From positions 186,001 through 250,000 of the forward strand of contig NZ_QOWE01000009.1 of NCBI RefSeq assembly GCF_003334855.1: a DNA stretch of 64,000 nt. Reading direction: 5' to 3'. Shown here piece by piece: positions 10,073-18,660 of this stretch. Origin of the DNA: Larkinella punicea. Lineage in GTDB: Bacteria > Bacteroidota > Bacteroidia > Cytophagales > Spirosomataceae. Position 1 is the stretch's first letter. Every line of letters starts with the position of its first letter. The position numbers were made by a program, and so were the translations under genes. The notes below the pieces were generated by a model. It saw only the letters and a list, made by a program, of their open reading frames with translations, did no database searches and was not told the DNA's origin.

Positions 10073-10462
10073 TTAAAATTCAGACGTTTTGCCGGGTTCG
10101 TAATAGATCCCCGATACAAAATGAAGCCAGACGATTCGGGAAATGCGGAAGTTGATGGGAGTAATCAGAACCAGTGCCGGACAAATGATCAGCACGTAGG
10201 TCCAGCCGCCCGGGTCGTTGAGTCCGTAGAAAATCAAAAAGCCAAGTACGAGGGCAACACCAGCCGACAAAACGTAACTGACAAACATGGCCCCCCAGAA
10301 ATAACCGGGTTCAATTTCGTAACGCAAACCGCAGTGCGGACAATGCTCATACATTTCATCAAACCGCCGTACGTTGTAAACCGGGTATTTGAAAACTTTT
10401 CCCTGTCTACATCTGGGACATAGCCCCCCGGACACGGCTTGCAATTGCGAGACGTTTGCCAT
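10073..10462 (-). CDS. DUF983 family membrane protein
   Basis: This 129-aa protein has an N-terminal zinc-ribbon-like pair, CPRCRQGKVF (about residue 15) and CPHCGLRYE (about residue 40), followed by two membrane segments (about 58-80 and 86-106). This is the architecture of DUF983, a family often encoded beside cytochrome oxidase genes. Its biochemical role is not established. It is the last gene of the respiratory operon. Its start lies inside the preceding gene (56-nt overlap); the next in-frame Met would remove the first CxxC, so the overlap is probably real. Confidence 0.85.
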   Translation of the reverse strand: MANVSQLQAVSGGLCPRCRQGKVFKYPVYNVRRFDEMYEHCPHCGLRYEIEPGYFWGAMFVSYVLSAGVALVLGFLIFYGLNDPGGWTYVLIICPALVLITPINFRISRIVWLHFVSGIYYEPGKTSEF

Positions 10463-10691
10463 GTTCTTTTTTGCTGGTTCTTATCCAAAGAAAGATGATG
10501 ATCGCTACCAGCAGATACGGCGTTACCAACAAATAGAGAATACCGGTATTCAAGCCCACTGCAACCTGGTTACGACCGTTGCTCATCGTGCTTTCCACTG
10601 TTCCCCGACACATCGCACATTGGGCAAAGGTGTTGGTGAGGGTCAGCATATACAGTACGCCAAGTGCCAAAAAGCTTTTCCAGATTTTCAT
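10407..10691 (-). CDS. small exported CxxC membrane protein
   Basis: This 94-aa protein has a signal peptide (MKIWKSFLALGVLYMLTL..., cleavage near residue 24) followed at once by CAMCRGT, then one membrane segment (about residues 48-70) and a basic tail. The ATG at 10689-10691 was preferred because the upstream extension is not membrane-like. Similar short proteins recur in Bacteroidota oxidase operons, but I know no defined function. The CxxC facing the periplasm would fit a redox or metal-handling role, which is inference. Confidence 0.75.
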   Translation of the reverse strand: MKIWKSFLALGVLYMLTLTNTFAQCAMCRGTVESTMSNGRNQVAVGLNTGILYLLVTPYLLVAIIIFLWIRTSKKEHGKRLAIASRVRGAMSQM

Positions 10692-10702
10692 AGCCCAATG
10701 GA

Positions 10703-11245
10703 TTAATGATTGTAATAAGGAGCAATCAGTAAATAAACGACAACGCCGGTGATGCTGACATACAACCAGATGGGAAATGCCCACTTCACAACGGCCTTGT
10801 GTTTGGCAATCTGCCCGCTCAACGCAAAATAAACCGCCCGAAGCACAAACCACACCACGACAATGGACAAACTAATGTGGCTGATTAGCAGAAAGTAATA
10901 AACCGGCCGAATCCAGCCTTCTCCACCGAAAGGCGTTGACTCGTTCGACAGGTGGTATAAGACGTAACTCAGCAGAAAAAGAAAGCCCAGCGTAAAAGCG
11001 GCCAGCATGGTCGCCCGGTGGGCTGCGATGTTTTTCTGTTTGATGAAATAAAAGCCCGCCAGCAACAAAACCGCTGTGGCTGAATTGATGACGGCATTGA
11101 TATGTGGCAGGTAGGTAGTCCAATTGCCCAGATCCACTTTTTGGCGAATTCCTAACAGAACTGCCACCACTACCGGAATCACAATCGCCAGAATGTTGAT
11201 CAGGCGGCTGTATTTTTTACTTTGTTCAATTTGCAAGGTTACCAT
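10703..11245 (-). CDS. DUF420 family membrane protein
   Basis: This 180-aa protein has about five membrane segments and conserved His residues (LPHINAVINSATAVLLLAG, HRATMLAAF, LLISHISLS), typical of DUF420, which includes the Bacillus CtaM/YozB group needed for oxidase activity. By that family link it probably helps assemble the cytochrome oxidase encoded upstream. It lies between the SCO-like gene and the small CxxC gene with gaps of 11-13 nt. Confidence 0.85.
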   Translation of the reverse strand: MVTLQIEQSKKYSRLINILAIVIPVVVAVLLGIRQKVDLGNWTTYLPHINAVINSATAVLLLAGFYFIKQKNIAAHRATMLAAFTLGFLFLLSYVLYHLSNESTPFGGEGWIRPVYYFLLISHISLSIVVVWFVLRAVYFALSGQIAKHKAVVKWAFPIWLYVSITGVVVYLLIAPYYNH

Positions 11246-11258
11246 ACGATGCAGGAGC

Positions 11259-11948
11259 CTATTGATTGGAATAAATATCTTGTAGCACTCTGATTTCCAG
11301 AACCAACCGGTCTACATCCGCTTTATCGGTTCCGTTGTAGAAGCCTCGGATGTGGCCTTCGTGGTCTACTAATACCAACCCCTCGTAGAGCGTAAAAGTT
11401 TCGTTTTTCCGGCCGGTCATGGGGCGCTGTTTAATCCGGTAATATTGTTCTCCCAGGAAGGTGGTTTCCAGCGTATCGGGCTTGGCAATGAGCCATTTTT
11501 CAGGCTCTACATCATTTGACGCCATGACCTGCCTGGCTACCGAATTGGCATCGACAAATGACACCAGCCTGACGTCCGGTTTCTGGGAAAAGATGTCCTG
11601 CACCCGATTGAGCTGGCTGGCCACCTTCGCACAGGTGCTGTCACACGTCAGACCCAAAAACGAAGCAACGTAAAGTTTGCCTTTGAGAGCGGTCGTGGAG
11701 AACGGTTTTTGATCGGGTAAAGTCCCGACAATTGGGGGTAGGGTATAGAAAACCGTATCCTGTGCTTCTTTCCCCCAACCGGGTTTGTCGGCGGGACGGG
11801 TTTCAATCTTGCCGGTTTTGGCATCGATTACCGGAAAAAAGGTCTGGAGGGTAAACTGATTGTGTCCGAATACCTTGAGGAAAATAAAAACAAAAGCCGG
11901 AACCACCAACAAGAACAGGAGGATTCCGGCCTTTATAAGACGCGCCAT
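11259..11948 (-). CDS. SCO1/SenC-like thioredoxin-fold protein
   Basis: This 229-aa protein has one N-terminal membrane anchor (about residues 7-27) and a periplasmic thioredoxin-like domain. The ATG at 11946-11948 was chosen because it starts 1 nt past the preceding stop, while the upstream ATG would overlap it by 26 nt. The SCO-type CxxxC is present as TCDSTCAK (Cys102, Cys106). SCO proteins deliver copper to the CuA site of subunit II. The His ligand expected about ten residues before the conserved Asp-x-x-Gly turn is not seen: the stretch reads LYEGLVLVDHEG. The copper role is therefore less certain. Confidence 0.85.
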   Translation of the reverse strand: MARLIKAGILLFLLVVPAFVFIFLKVFGHNQFTLQTFFPVIDAKTGKIETRPADKPGWGKEAQDTVFYTLPPIVGTLPDQKPFSTTALKGKLYVASFLGLTCDSTCAKVASQLNRVQDIFSQKPDVRLVSFVDANSVARQVMASNDVEPEKWLIAKPDTLETTFLGEQYYRIKQRPMTGRKNETFTLYEGLVLVDHEGHIRGFYNGTDKADVDRLVLEIRVLQDIYSNQ

Positions 11949-11949
11949 T

Positions 11950-12279
11950 TTATCGTGCCACGAAGATGAAGCCACCCTCCATCAACAGAGCCAACAGCAA
12001 CCAAACCACGAAGATACAAGGCAAAATGATTGCCCAGATGAGTGATTTAACTTCGTGTTTTAAGTGCATAAATTCACCGACAATGTAAAAGGCTTTTACG
12101 ATGGTCATCAAAACGAAAATTGACGTTTTCAGAAAACCGGCATTTATCGTAAAAGCGATCAGGAATTCAAAAGCCGTTAGAACCGACAGGATAATAAAGG
12201 TTTTCCAAATGGCCTTGGTTTGCGGTTCCGCAATAACGCCGGGTTCCGTATCGTGATGATGTGAGCTATGATCTGCCAT
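11950..12279 (-). CDS. cytochrome c oxidase subunit IV family protein
   Basis: This 109-aa protein has a His-rich N-terminus (MADHSSHHHDTE) and three membrane segments (about residues 25-45, 50-72, 80-102), matching the prokaryotic COX4/CtaF-type small subunit that stabilises the oxidase. The length is typical. It lies directly after the larger subunit III gene with an 18-nt gap. Confidence 0.88.
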   Translation of the reverse strand: MADHSSHHHDTEPGVIAEPQTKAIWKTFIILSVLTAFEFLIAFTINAGFLKTSIFVLMTIVKAFYIVGEFMHLKHEVKSLIWAIILPCIFVVWLLLALLMEGGFIFVAR

Positions 12280-12297
12280 GATTGTATCTCAGAAAGT

Positions 12298-13074
12298 TTA
12301 TACCAGGTAAAAGAAGGTAAAGACAAATACCCAAACCAGGTCGACAAAGTGCCAGTACAGACCTACTTTCTCAACCATTTCGTAGTGTCCACGACGCTGA
12401 TACAAGCCGAATGCCGTCCGGTAGAAGATCAGAATATTCAGTACGACGCCACTCAACACGTGGGTTCCGTGGAAACCGGTGATGAAAAAGAACAGATCCG
12501 CAAAAGCCGGCGGGCCGTATTGGTTCTCGGTGAGGTTAGCCCCAAAAATGGTGCGTTCGACCCACTGCCCGTTCACGATCTCCCGAATAACCGTTCCTTC
12601 GTCGGTTCCGTGAATAAAGTGAGCCCATTCCCACGCCTGGCTACCCAGGAAAGTCAAACCGCCCAAAATGGTCCACAGCATATATTTCTCTACGGCCGCT
12701 TTGTCCATCCGGTGACCCGCTTCTACGGCCAATACCATCGTGACCGATGAGAAAATGAGAATGAAAGTCATGATACCGACAAAAACCAGCGGCAACTCGA
12801 TGCCGTGGAGAAACGGTACGGCTTCGTAAACCTTCTCCGGAATGGGCCAGTAAAGGTTTGAGAAATGAAACTCTCCGTGGATGGCCGGATCGTATGCCTG
12901 GAAACTGAAGCGGATTAACCCGTAGGTTACCAGCAAGGCAGAAAAGGTGAAGGTATCGGAAATCAGGAAGAACCACATCATGAGCTTACCGTAGCTCACT
13001 TTCATCGGTTCTACACCGCCCATCCAGGTTTTCTTGTCGAACACCGGTGCTTCGGTTGTTGCAGTAGCAGCCAT
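12298..13074 (-). CDS. cytochrome c oxidase subunit III (longer copy)
   Basis: This 258-aa membrane protein has about five membrane segments, the QAWEWAHFI motif near residue 150 and the conserved HGTHVLSG and YWHFVDLVWVFVFTFFYLV end that mark heme-copper oxidase subunit III. It is a structural, non-catalytic subunit. A second, shorter subunit III homologue lies immediately upstream (13092-13682), so the complex or its assembly uses two related proteins, a common feature in Bacteroidota. Confidence 0.92.
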   Translation of the reverse strand: MAATATTEAPVFDKKTWMGGVEPMKVSYGKLMMWFFLISDTFTFSALLVTYGLIRFSFQAYDPAIHGEFHFSNLYWPIPEKVYEAVPFLHGIELPLVFVGIMTFILIFSSVTMVLAVEAGHRMDKAAVEKYMLWTILGGLTFLGSQAWEWAHFIHGTDEGTVIREIVNGQWVERTIFGANLTENQYGPPAFADLFFFITGFHGTHVLSGVVLNILIFYRTAFGLYQRRGHYEMVEKVGLYWHFVDLVWVFVFTFFYLV

Positions 13075-13091
13075 GCTTTACGGAAATTGAA

Positions 13092-13682
13092 TCAATTAAA
13101 ATACAATAAAAAACCAAACAGATAGACCCACAAGATATCTAAAAAATGCCAGTAGGTCATACAAACTTCAAGTTGGGTCAGATTTTTAGCGTGAATCTTC
13201 AACTGAAAAGAAGCCCGCAGCGCATATAGAAGCACGATCAAACCGCTAACCAGGTGAAACGCGTGAAGTCCGGTGAAAACGTACATGAACGAGCCGGATG
13301 GATTGCCGACAAAATACACATTTTGAGCCACCAGATCTTTCCAGCCTATGAACTGCATCACCAAAAACGCCAGCCCGAACGCAAAAGTAATAGAAATTGC
13401 TGTTCTCAGGGTCCCAAAATCATCTTTTTTTGCGGCCCGGTACGCCCAATGCATGGAAAAGCTGCTAATGAGCAACACCACTGTGCTGTACATAAAAATA
13501 GCCGGCATTTTGAACTCCAGCCAGTTTCCTTCTGCCCGACGAACCAGGTAGGCACTCGTCATAGCCGCAAACAACATCACAATACTGACCACGAACATCC
13601 AGACGATGAACTTTTTTGGGTTCATCGATAAGGTTTCTTCGGGCTCTTCCGCCACTGGCAAAACTTTAACTAGTTCGCTCAT
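13092..13682 (-). CDS. cytochrome c oxidase subunit III (shorter copy)
   Basis: This 196-aa protein has five membrane segments, GLHAFHLVSGLIVL and the terminal YWHFLDILWVYLFGFLLYF, the standard subunit III signature. It lacks the long loop with the second His-rich segment seen in the downstream copy. It starts 6 nt after the heme O synthase stop. Whether it forms part of the same oxidase as the 258-aa copy cannot be read from sequence. Confidence 0.92.
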   Translation of the reverse strand: MSELVKVLPVAEEPEETLSMNPKKFIVWMFVVSIVMLFAAMTSAYLVRRAEGNWLEFKMPAIFMYSTVVLLISSFSMHWAYRAAKKDDFGTLRTAISITFAFGLAFLVMQFIGWKDLVAQNVYFVGNPSGSFMYVFTGLHAFHLVSGLIVLLYALRASFQLKIHAKNLTQLEVCMTYWHFLDILWVYLFGFLLYFN

Positions 13683-13688
13683 AGTTTG

Positions 13689-14576
13689 TTACAATTTGTC
13701 TAACAAGAAGGCAATTTGAACAATCGGCAAATACAGGAATGATCCGAACATAATCTGTAAAGCCGCCTTGTCCGTCCGTTTTCTCATTAAGTAAAACGTC
13801 TGAGTCAGAAATAGAATTCCGCAAACCATCGCAACAATCGCCGAGTTGATCCCCGTCATACCCAATTCGTAGGGCAACCAGCCAACCGGCAACAGAAACA
13901 GGGTATAAATCATGATTTGCAAAGCCGTTTTTTCGTCCTTGCCACCCGTTGAAGGCAACAGTTTGAAACCGGCTTTTTTATAGTCGTTATCGGCCACCCA
14001 GGCAATGGCCCAGAAGTGCGGAAACTGCCAGAAAAACTGAATGGCAAACAAAATGCCGGGTTCCAGACCGTAGTGATTCGTCGCAGCAACCCAGCCAATC
14101 ATGGGTGGAAATGCGCCCGGCAAAGCACCCACGAAAACCGCAATGGGGCCGACCCGCTTCAGAGGGGTATAGACAAACCCGTACAGCAACAAAGAAAGCA
14201 CCGAGAGCGCACACGCCCGCAGGTTAAAAACGACAATGAACAAATAGCAAGCAACGACGAAGAGGACAAACGCAAAAATGGCGGCTTCCTGAACCGTTAG
14301 CCGACCGGTTGGCAAAGGCCGACCCGCCGTCCGTTTCATCAATTTATCGTATTCTTTCTCAATAATCTGGTTGATGATGTTTGCCGAACCGGTCATTGCC
14401 AGCGAGGCAACGAACAATAATCCCAGCTTTAGCCAGTCAATCCGGGTGACGGCGAGGCTGTAGCCAAACATGCCGGATAAAGCGATAAAAGCTGACAACC
14501 GAAATTTCAGCAAATCGAAGTACGCTTTTCCTTTTAATGCAAACGCACTGATACCAATGGTTTTGGTTTGTTGCAT
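13689..14576 (-). CDS. ctaB: protoheme IX farnesyltransferase (heme O synthase)
   Basis: This 295-aa UbiA-family prenyltransferase converts heme B to heme O using farnesyl diphosphate, the first step to heme A. The first Asp/Asn-rich motif reads NIINQIIEKEYDKLMKRT followed by GRPLPTG; the second is DNDYKKAGFKLLP. About eight or nine membrane segments are visible. It sits 1 nt after heme A synthase, so the two enzymes are translated together within the oxidase operon. Confidence 0.95.
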   Translation of the reverse strand: MQQTKTIGISAFALKGKAYFDLLKFRLSAFIALSGMFGYSLAVTRIDWLKLGLLFVASLAMTGSANIINQIIEKEYDKLMKRTAGRPLPTGRLTVQEAAIFAFVLFVVACYLFIVVFNLRACALSVLSLLLYGFVYTPLKRVGPIAVFVGALPGAFPPMIGWVAATNHYGLEPGILFAIQFFWQFPHFWAIAWVADNDYKKAGFKLLPSTGGKDEKTALQIMIYTLFLLPVGWLPYELGMTGINSAIVAMVCGILFLTQTFYLMRKRTDKAALQIMFGSFLYLPIVQIAFLLDKL

Positions 14577-14577
14577 T

Positions 14578-15600
14578 CTATAATTTTGAATAAGTAGGCT
14601 GTTGAACAGCCCGATTTTTTAATAGTTGGTCGGCGTTCAGCACCAGAAGTGCGATAAATTGCAAACCCAGTATCACAATGGCCAACGTAAGGTGAATAGG
14701 CTGAGCCGCTGCCGGAACCGCGAAATACGCCAACACGATACCCGTCAGAATCTCAACCACAACCATAGCCATCAAAGCCGTAATCAGTTGAGAAAGAAGC
14801 CCTTTGGTAGTTGTGTGTTTGCGCAACTGGTAAATAACCGCCAGGTGAAACACCAGTATGACCAACGAGAAAGACCGGTGAATGTAAAAACGAAAATCCA
14901 GGTTATCAATCCACCGATACCGCTCACTATACCCCAATCGCTGAATGACTTCGTCAATGGATTCGCGCACCTGGGTTCCAATCAACACCTGAACCACGGA
15001 AAAGACCATAGCCCAGAGCAAAATCTGATTCACTACCCGTTTGTTTCGGTTAACCGGTTCAACGTTGACCCGCCCGGTATATGAAATTGCCATAACATAG
15101 AGCAGGGCAAACACCACCAGAATGGCCAGCAACATGTGCAGGGTCACCAAATAGGGTGCCAATTCTGTTGCGACGACGCGGGAACCCAGCCAGCCGTTCA
15201 GACCAATCAGCACGAACGAGACGAGGCTCCAGTAAAAAACACGTTTATCGTTCTTCAGGTAAGGAATCGAAACCAGGAGCAGGGCAAAAACCAGCAAACC
15301 GGCAAAGGCACCCAGCAAGCGGTTGACGTATTCGATCCAGGTTTTAACCGGATTAAACTCCACTTCTCCTTTCAGTTTGGCTCCGTAGATTTCCTGATAG
15401 TTGAGAGGGAGTTGGGATACATCAGTGGGAGGAACCCATCGTCCGAAACACCGGGGCCAATCTGGACAACCCATTCCGGAACCGGTACTTCTAACAATCC
15501 CCCCCGCCAGAATGAGCAGGTAAATGGTGATGACGGTCAGAAGGGCCAGGCGCCGGAACAGGTGCTCACGTTGATTAGTGAGGCTGCTTGAACTGGTCAT
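14578..15600 (-). CDS. ctaA: heme A synthase (COX15/CtaA family)
   Basis: This 340-aa membrane protein oxidises the heme O methyl group to give heme A for the oxidase. Eight membrane segments are visible. The conserved RSTGSGMGCPDWPRCFG stretch near residue 40 and the heme-ligating His in TLHMLLA and YIHRSFSLVILVFH are present. The ATG at 15598-15600 gives a 26-nt overlap with ctaD; the longer upstream reading lies fully inside ctaD and was rejected. Confidence 0.94.
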   Translation of the reverse strand: MTSSSSLTNQREHLFRRLALLTVITIYLLILAGGIVRSTGSGMGCPDWPRCFGRWVPPTDVSQLPLNYQEIYGAKLKGEVEFNPVKTWIEYVNRLLGAFAGLLVFALLLVSIPYLKNDKRVFYWSLVSFVLIGLNGWLGSRVVATELAPYLVTLHMLLAILVVFALLYVMAISYTGRVNVEPVNRNKRVVNQILLWAMVFSVVQVLIGTQVRESIDEVIQRLGYSERYRWIDNLDFRFYIHRSFSLVILVFHLAVIYQLRKHTTTKGLLSQLITALMAMVVVEILTGIVLAYFAVPAAAQPIHLTLAIVILGLQFIALLVLNADQLLKNRAVQQPTYSKL

Positions 15601-17458
15601 TGTAGTTCTGTGCCTCAATCTCTTTCTCCAGGGCAATCAGTGCATTTTCGTGGGGCAGATTCGATTCCGGAGTTTGGGAATAAGGAACATTCTGCGGAAT
15701 GAAATCGCTGGTTGCACCCGGTTTGCTGTAGTCATAAGGCCAGCGATAAACCGCCGGAATTTCGCCCGGCCAGTTACCATGTCCCGGATGCAGCGGAGTC
15801 GTCCATTCCAAAGTGTTCGAATTCCATGGATTGAGTGCAGCTTTCTTCCCCTTGAAAATGCTGTAGAAGAAGTTCCAGAGGAAAATAAACTGTGCCGTAA
15901 AGGTGAAAATGGCCGCGATACTCACAAACATATTCAGATCTCCGAACGTACGGAAGGCTTCATAGGTGGTGAATGAATAATAGCGACGCGGGAAACCGGC
16001 AATACCGATGTAATGTAACGGGAAGAACACCAGATAGATGCCGACAAACGTGAGCCAGAAGTGGATGTGACCCAGTGTCGGGTTCATCATCCGGCCGAAG
16101 AATTTCGGGAACCAGTGGTACACCCCCGCAAGGAACCCAAAGGCCGAAGCCGCTCCCATTACCAGGTGAAAGTGAGCGACTACGAAATAGGTATCGTGCA
16201 ACTGGATATCCAGGGCACTGTTTCCCAGAATAATACCGGTCAAACCACCCGAGATAAAGAAAGATACCAGACCGATTGAGAACAACATGGCCGGGGTAAA
16301 GACGATGTTACCACGCCACAGCGTCGTGATGTAGTTGAACGCTTTTACCGCCGATGGAACCGCAATGATCAGCGTCAGGAACATGAAAATCGATCCCAGA
16401 AATGGATTCATCCCGGTTACGAACATGTGGTGAGCCCATACGATAAACGCCAGGAAGGCAATCCCGATCATGGACGCAATCATGGCCCGGTAGCCAAAGA
16501 TCGGTTTGCGGGCATTGGTAGCGATAATTTCGGAGGTGATTCCCAATGCCGGGAGCAATACGATGTATACTTCGGGATGACCCAGGAACCAGAACAAGTG
16601 CTGGAACAGAATCGGGCTGCCACCAATGTTTGGCAGCGCTTCTCCGCCAATGTAAATTTCAGACAGGTAGAAGCTCGTTCCCATGCTCCGGTCGAAAATC
16701 AGCAGAAGTGCTGCCGATAACAGTACGGGGAATGAAATCAAGCCCAGAATAGCCGTTAATAAGAATGCCCAGATGGTCAGCGGCATTTTGCTGAACGACA
16801 TCCCGCGGGTCCGCAGGTTAATTACCGTGGTGATATAGTTGATCCCACCCAACAATTGCGAGACTATAAAAATCGCCATACTCATCAACCAGAGCGTCAT
16901 ACCCAGACCGGAACCGGACATCGCCTGTGGTAAGGCACTCAGCGGGGGATAGATTACCCAGCCACCGGATGCCGGTCCTGTTTCAATGAACAATGACGAG
17001 AACATCAAAACGCTGGACAGGAAGAAAAACCAGTAGGAAAGCATGTTCAGGAAACCGGACGCCATGTCGCGGGCACCTACCTGCAACGGAATCAGGAAGT
17101 TACTGAACGTACCACTCAACCCGGCGGTCAACACGAAGAACACCATGATGGTGCCGTGCATGGTTACCAGGGCCAAATAAAATTCTTTATCAAGCTTACC
17201 GGATTCATCGATCCAGCCACCCAGAATAGGCCGAAGCCACTCCAGCGTCATGTTCGGAAATCCCAATTGCAACCGGAACAGAACGGAAAGCGATGCGCCA
17301 ATGATCGCCCAGAAAATGCCCGAAAACATGTATTGTTTTGCAATCGTTTTGTGGTCTTCCGAGAACACATATTTCCTCAGGAAACTTAGCTCTTCGTGGT
17401 GGTCATGTTCTTCAACATGAACCGCCGATGATGCTGCGTTCGTTTCAACGGTTGCCAT
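15575..17458 (-). CDS. ctaD: cytochrome c oxidase subunit I
   Basis: This 627-aa catalytic subunit of an A-type heme-copper oxidase reduces oxygen and pumps protons. The CuB/heme a3 region reads FWFLGHPEVYIVLLPALG (Glu-channel Glu and cross-linked His-Tyr), then WAHHMFVTGM, and the heme ligands occur in HDTYFVVAHFHLVMG. Twelve to thirteen membrane segments are seen, with a soluble N-terminus rich in His/Glu and a C-terminal tail of about 90 residues. It lies between coxB and the heme A synthase. Confidence 0.98.
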   Translation of the reverse strand: MATVETNAASSAVHVEEHDHHEELSFLRKYVFSEDHKTIAKQYMFSGIFWAIIGASLSVLFRLQLGFPNMTLEWLRPILGGWIDESGKLDKEFYLALVTMHGTIMVFFVLTAGLSGTFSNFLIPLQVGARDMASGFLNMLSYWFFFLSSVLMFSSLFIETGPASGGWVIYPPLSALPQAMSGSGLGMTLWLMSMAIFIVSQLLGGINYITTVINLRTRGMSFSKMPLTIWAFLLTAILGLISFPVLLSAALLLIFDRSMGTSFYLSEIYIGGEALPNIGGSPILFQHLFWFLGHPEVYIVLLPALGITSEIIATNARKPIFGYRAMIASMIGIAFLAFIVWAHHMFVTGMNPFLGSIFMFLTLIIAVPSAVKAFNYITTLWRGNIVFTPAMLFSIGLVSFFISGGLTGIILGNSALDIQLHDTYFVVAHFHLVMGAASAFGFLAGVYHWFPKFFGRMMNPTLGHIHFWLTFVGIYLVFFPLHYIGIAGFPRRYYSFTTYEAFRTFGDLNMFVSIAAIFTFTAQFIFLWNFFYSIFKGKKAALNPWNSNTLEWTTPLHPGHGNWPGEIPAVYRWPYDYSKPGATSDFIPQNVPYSQTPESNLPHENALIALEKEIEAQNYNDQFKQPH

Positions 17459-17493
17459 AGTGTATGGTTTTATAGAATCTTTAGGTTAATTGG

Positions 17494-18618
17494 TTATCGC
17501 AACGATGCACTGGTTGTTGCCCCCACTCCCTCTTCAACGGGTGCTGCGGTGCTGTCGGCAGGTGCTGCAGCATCGGCCGGTGCGTATTTGGCGGCCTTCG
17601 CTTTCAGTTTCTCCGGAACACGAGCCAGATATTCCGGGTTTTTGGTCAACCACGGTTTCTGTTCAGCCATCCATTTGTTATAGGAATCTTCGTCTTCAAC
17701 AATCAAGGTGGTTCTCATGGAGAAGTGTCCCTGACCGCAAACTTCCGTACAGGCAATTTCGTATTTGAAATTCTGGTTGCCTGTTTCGTTCCGCATCTGC
17801 TCGGTAGTTTTGTCCGCAACGAACCAGAACCGTGTCGGCATTCCCGGTACAGCATCCATTTTCACCCGCATGTGTGGAATAAAAACGCTGTGCAGTACGT
17901 CTTTGGCGCGGATTTTCAACAGAACCGGGCGATTCACCGGAATGTGCATTTCGTTGGATACTGTTACGTCGTCGAACGAAGATTCATCTTCCAGGTCGAT
18001 TCCCAGGCTATTGGCCGCATCGATGAGTTTGTAATTGTAGTTACCCAACTTGTCGTTGTCGACACCCGGATACCGCATTTCCCAGTTAAACTGCTTCCCA
18101 ACGATTTCGATAGCCAGCGCGTTTTCCGGGGCTTCTTTGGTAATGTCCCGCCAGGCACGCCAGCCGGTAAATACCAGCAAAGCCATCACTACAGCCGGAA
18201 TAACCGTCCAGATCAACTCCAGCTTGTGGTTTTCCGGATAATAGGTAGCCTTGTGATTTTTCCGGTACTGGTATTTAAAGGCAAAGTAAAACAACAGTGC
18301 ATTGGTCACCACGAAAGCAATGGTGATCACCGACATCGTTAACCAAAACAGGTTATCTGTATGCCGACCGTGTGGAGAGGACGCTTCGGGCAGAAAAAAT
18401 TGTGAAGCATGAATAAACGACCAGGCGGCTGCGCCTGCCCCCACTACAAAAAAGACAAGAAATAGAAGCCCGTTAACCCGGTTGCTTACACTTGCACCTT
18501 CGCTTTCCTGGGTTGGGGTATCACCATTGACGCCTTTTAAAACAGAGGTCAATCGCGTCAGTACCAGAATAGCCAGTACAAGAAATACTAACGACAACAG
18601 TCCTACAAGGTAAACCAT
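17494..18618 (-). CDS. coxB: cytochrome c oxidase subunit II
   Basis: This 374-aa subunit carries the CuA electron entry site: ACTEVCGQGHFSM near residue 290 and the upstream HSVFIPHMR. The N-terminus is longer than usual, with one extra membrane segment (residues 3-22) and another at about 50-70 before the standard second hairpin helix (about 90-112). The C-terminal tail is Ala/Pro-rich and lacks CxxCH, so no cytochrome c is fused. Electrons therefore come from a separate cytochrome or directly from the Act complex. Confidence 0.96.
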   Translation of the reverse strand: MVYLVGLLSLVFLVLAILVLTRLTSVLKGVNGDTPTQESEGASVSNRVNGLLFLVFFVVGAGAAAWSFIHASQFFLPEASSPHGRHTDNLFWLTMSVITIAFVVTNALLFYFAFKYQYRKNHKATYYPENHKLELIWTVIPAVVMALLVFTGWRAWRDITKEAPENALAIEIVGKQFNWEMRYPGVDNDKLGNYNYKLIDAANSLGIDLEDESSFDDVTVSNEMHIPVNRPVLLKIRAKDVLHSVFIPHMRVKMDAVPGMPTRFWFVADKTTEQMRNETGNQNFKYEIACTEVCGQGHFSMRTTLIVEDEDSYNKWMAEQKPWLTKNPEYLARVPEKLKAKAAKYAPADAAAPADSTAAPVEEGVGATTSASLR

Positions 18619-18660
18619 AGCAATCTGTGAATGAATTTGAATACGAAAAGGTACCGATTC

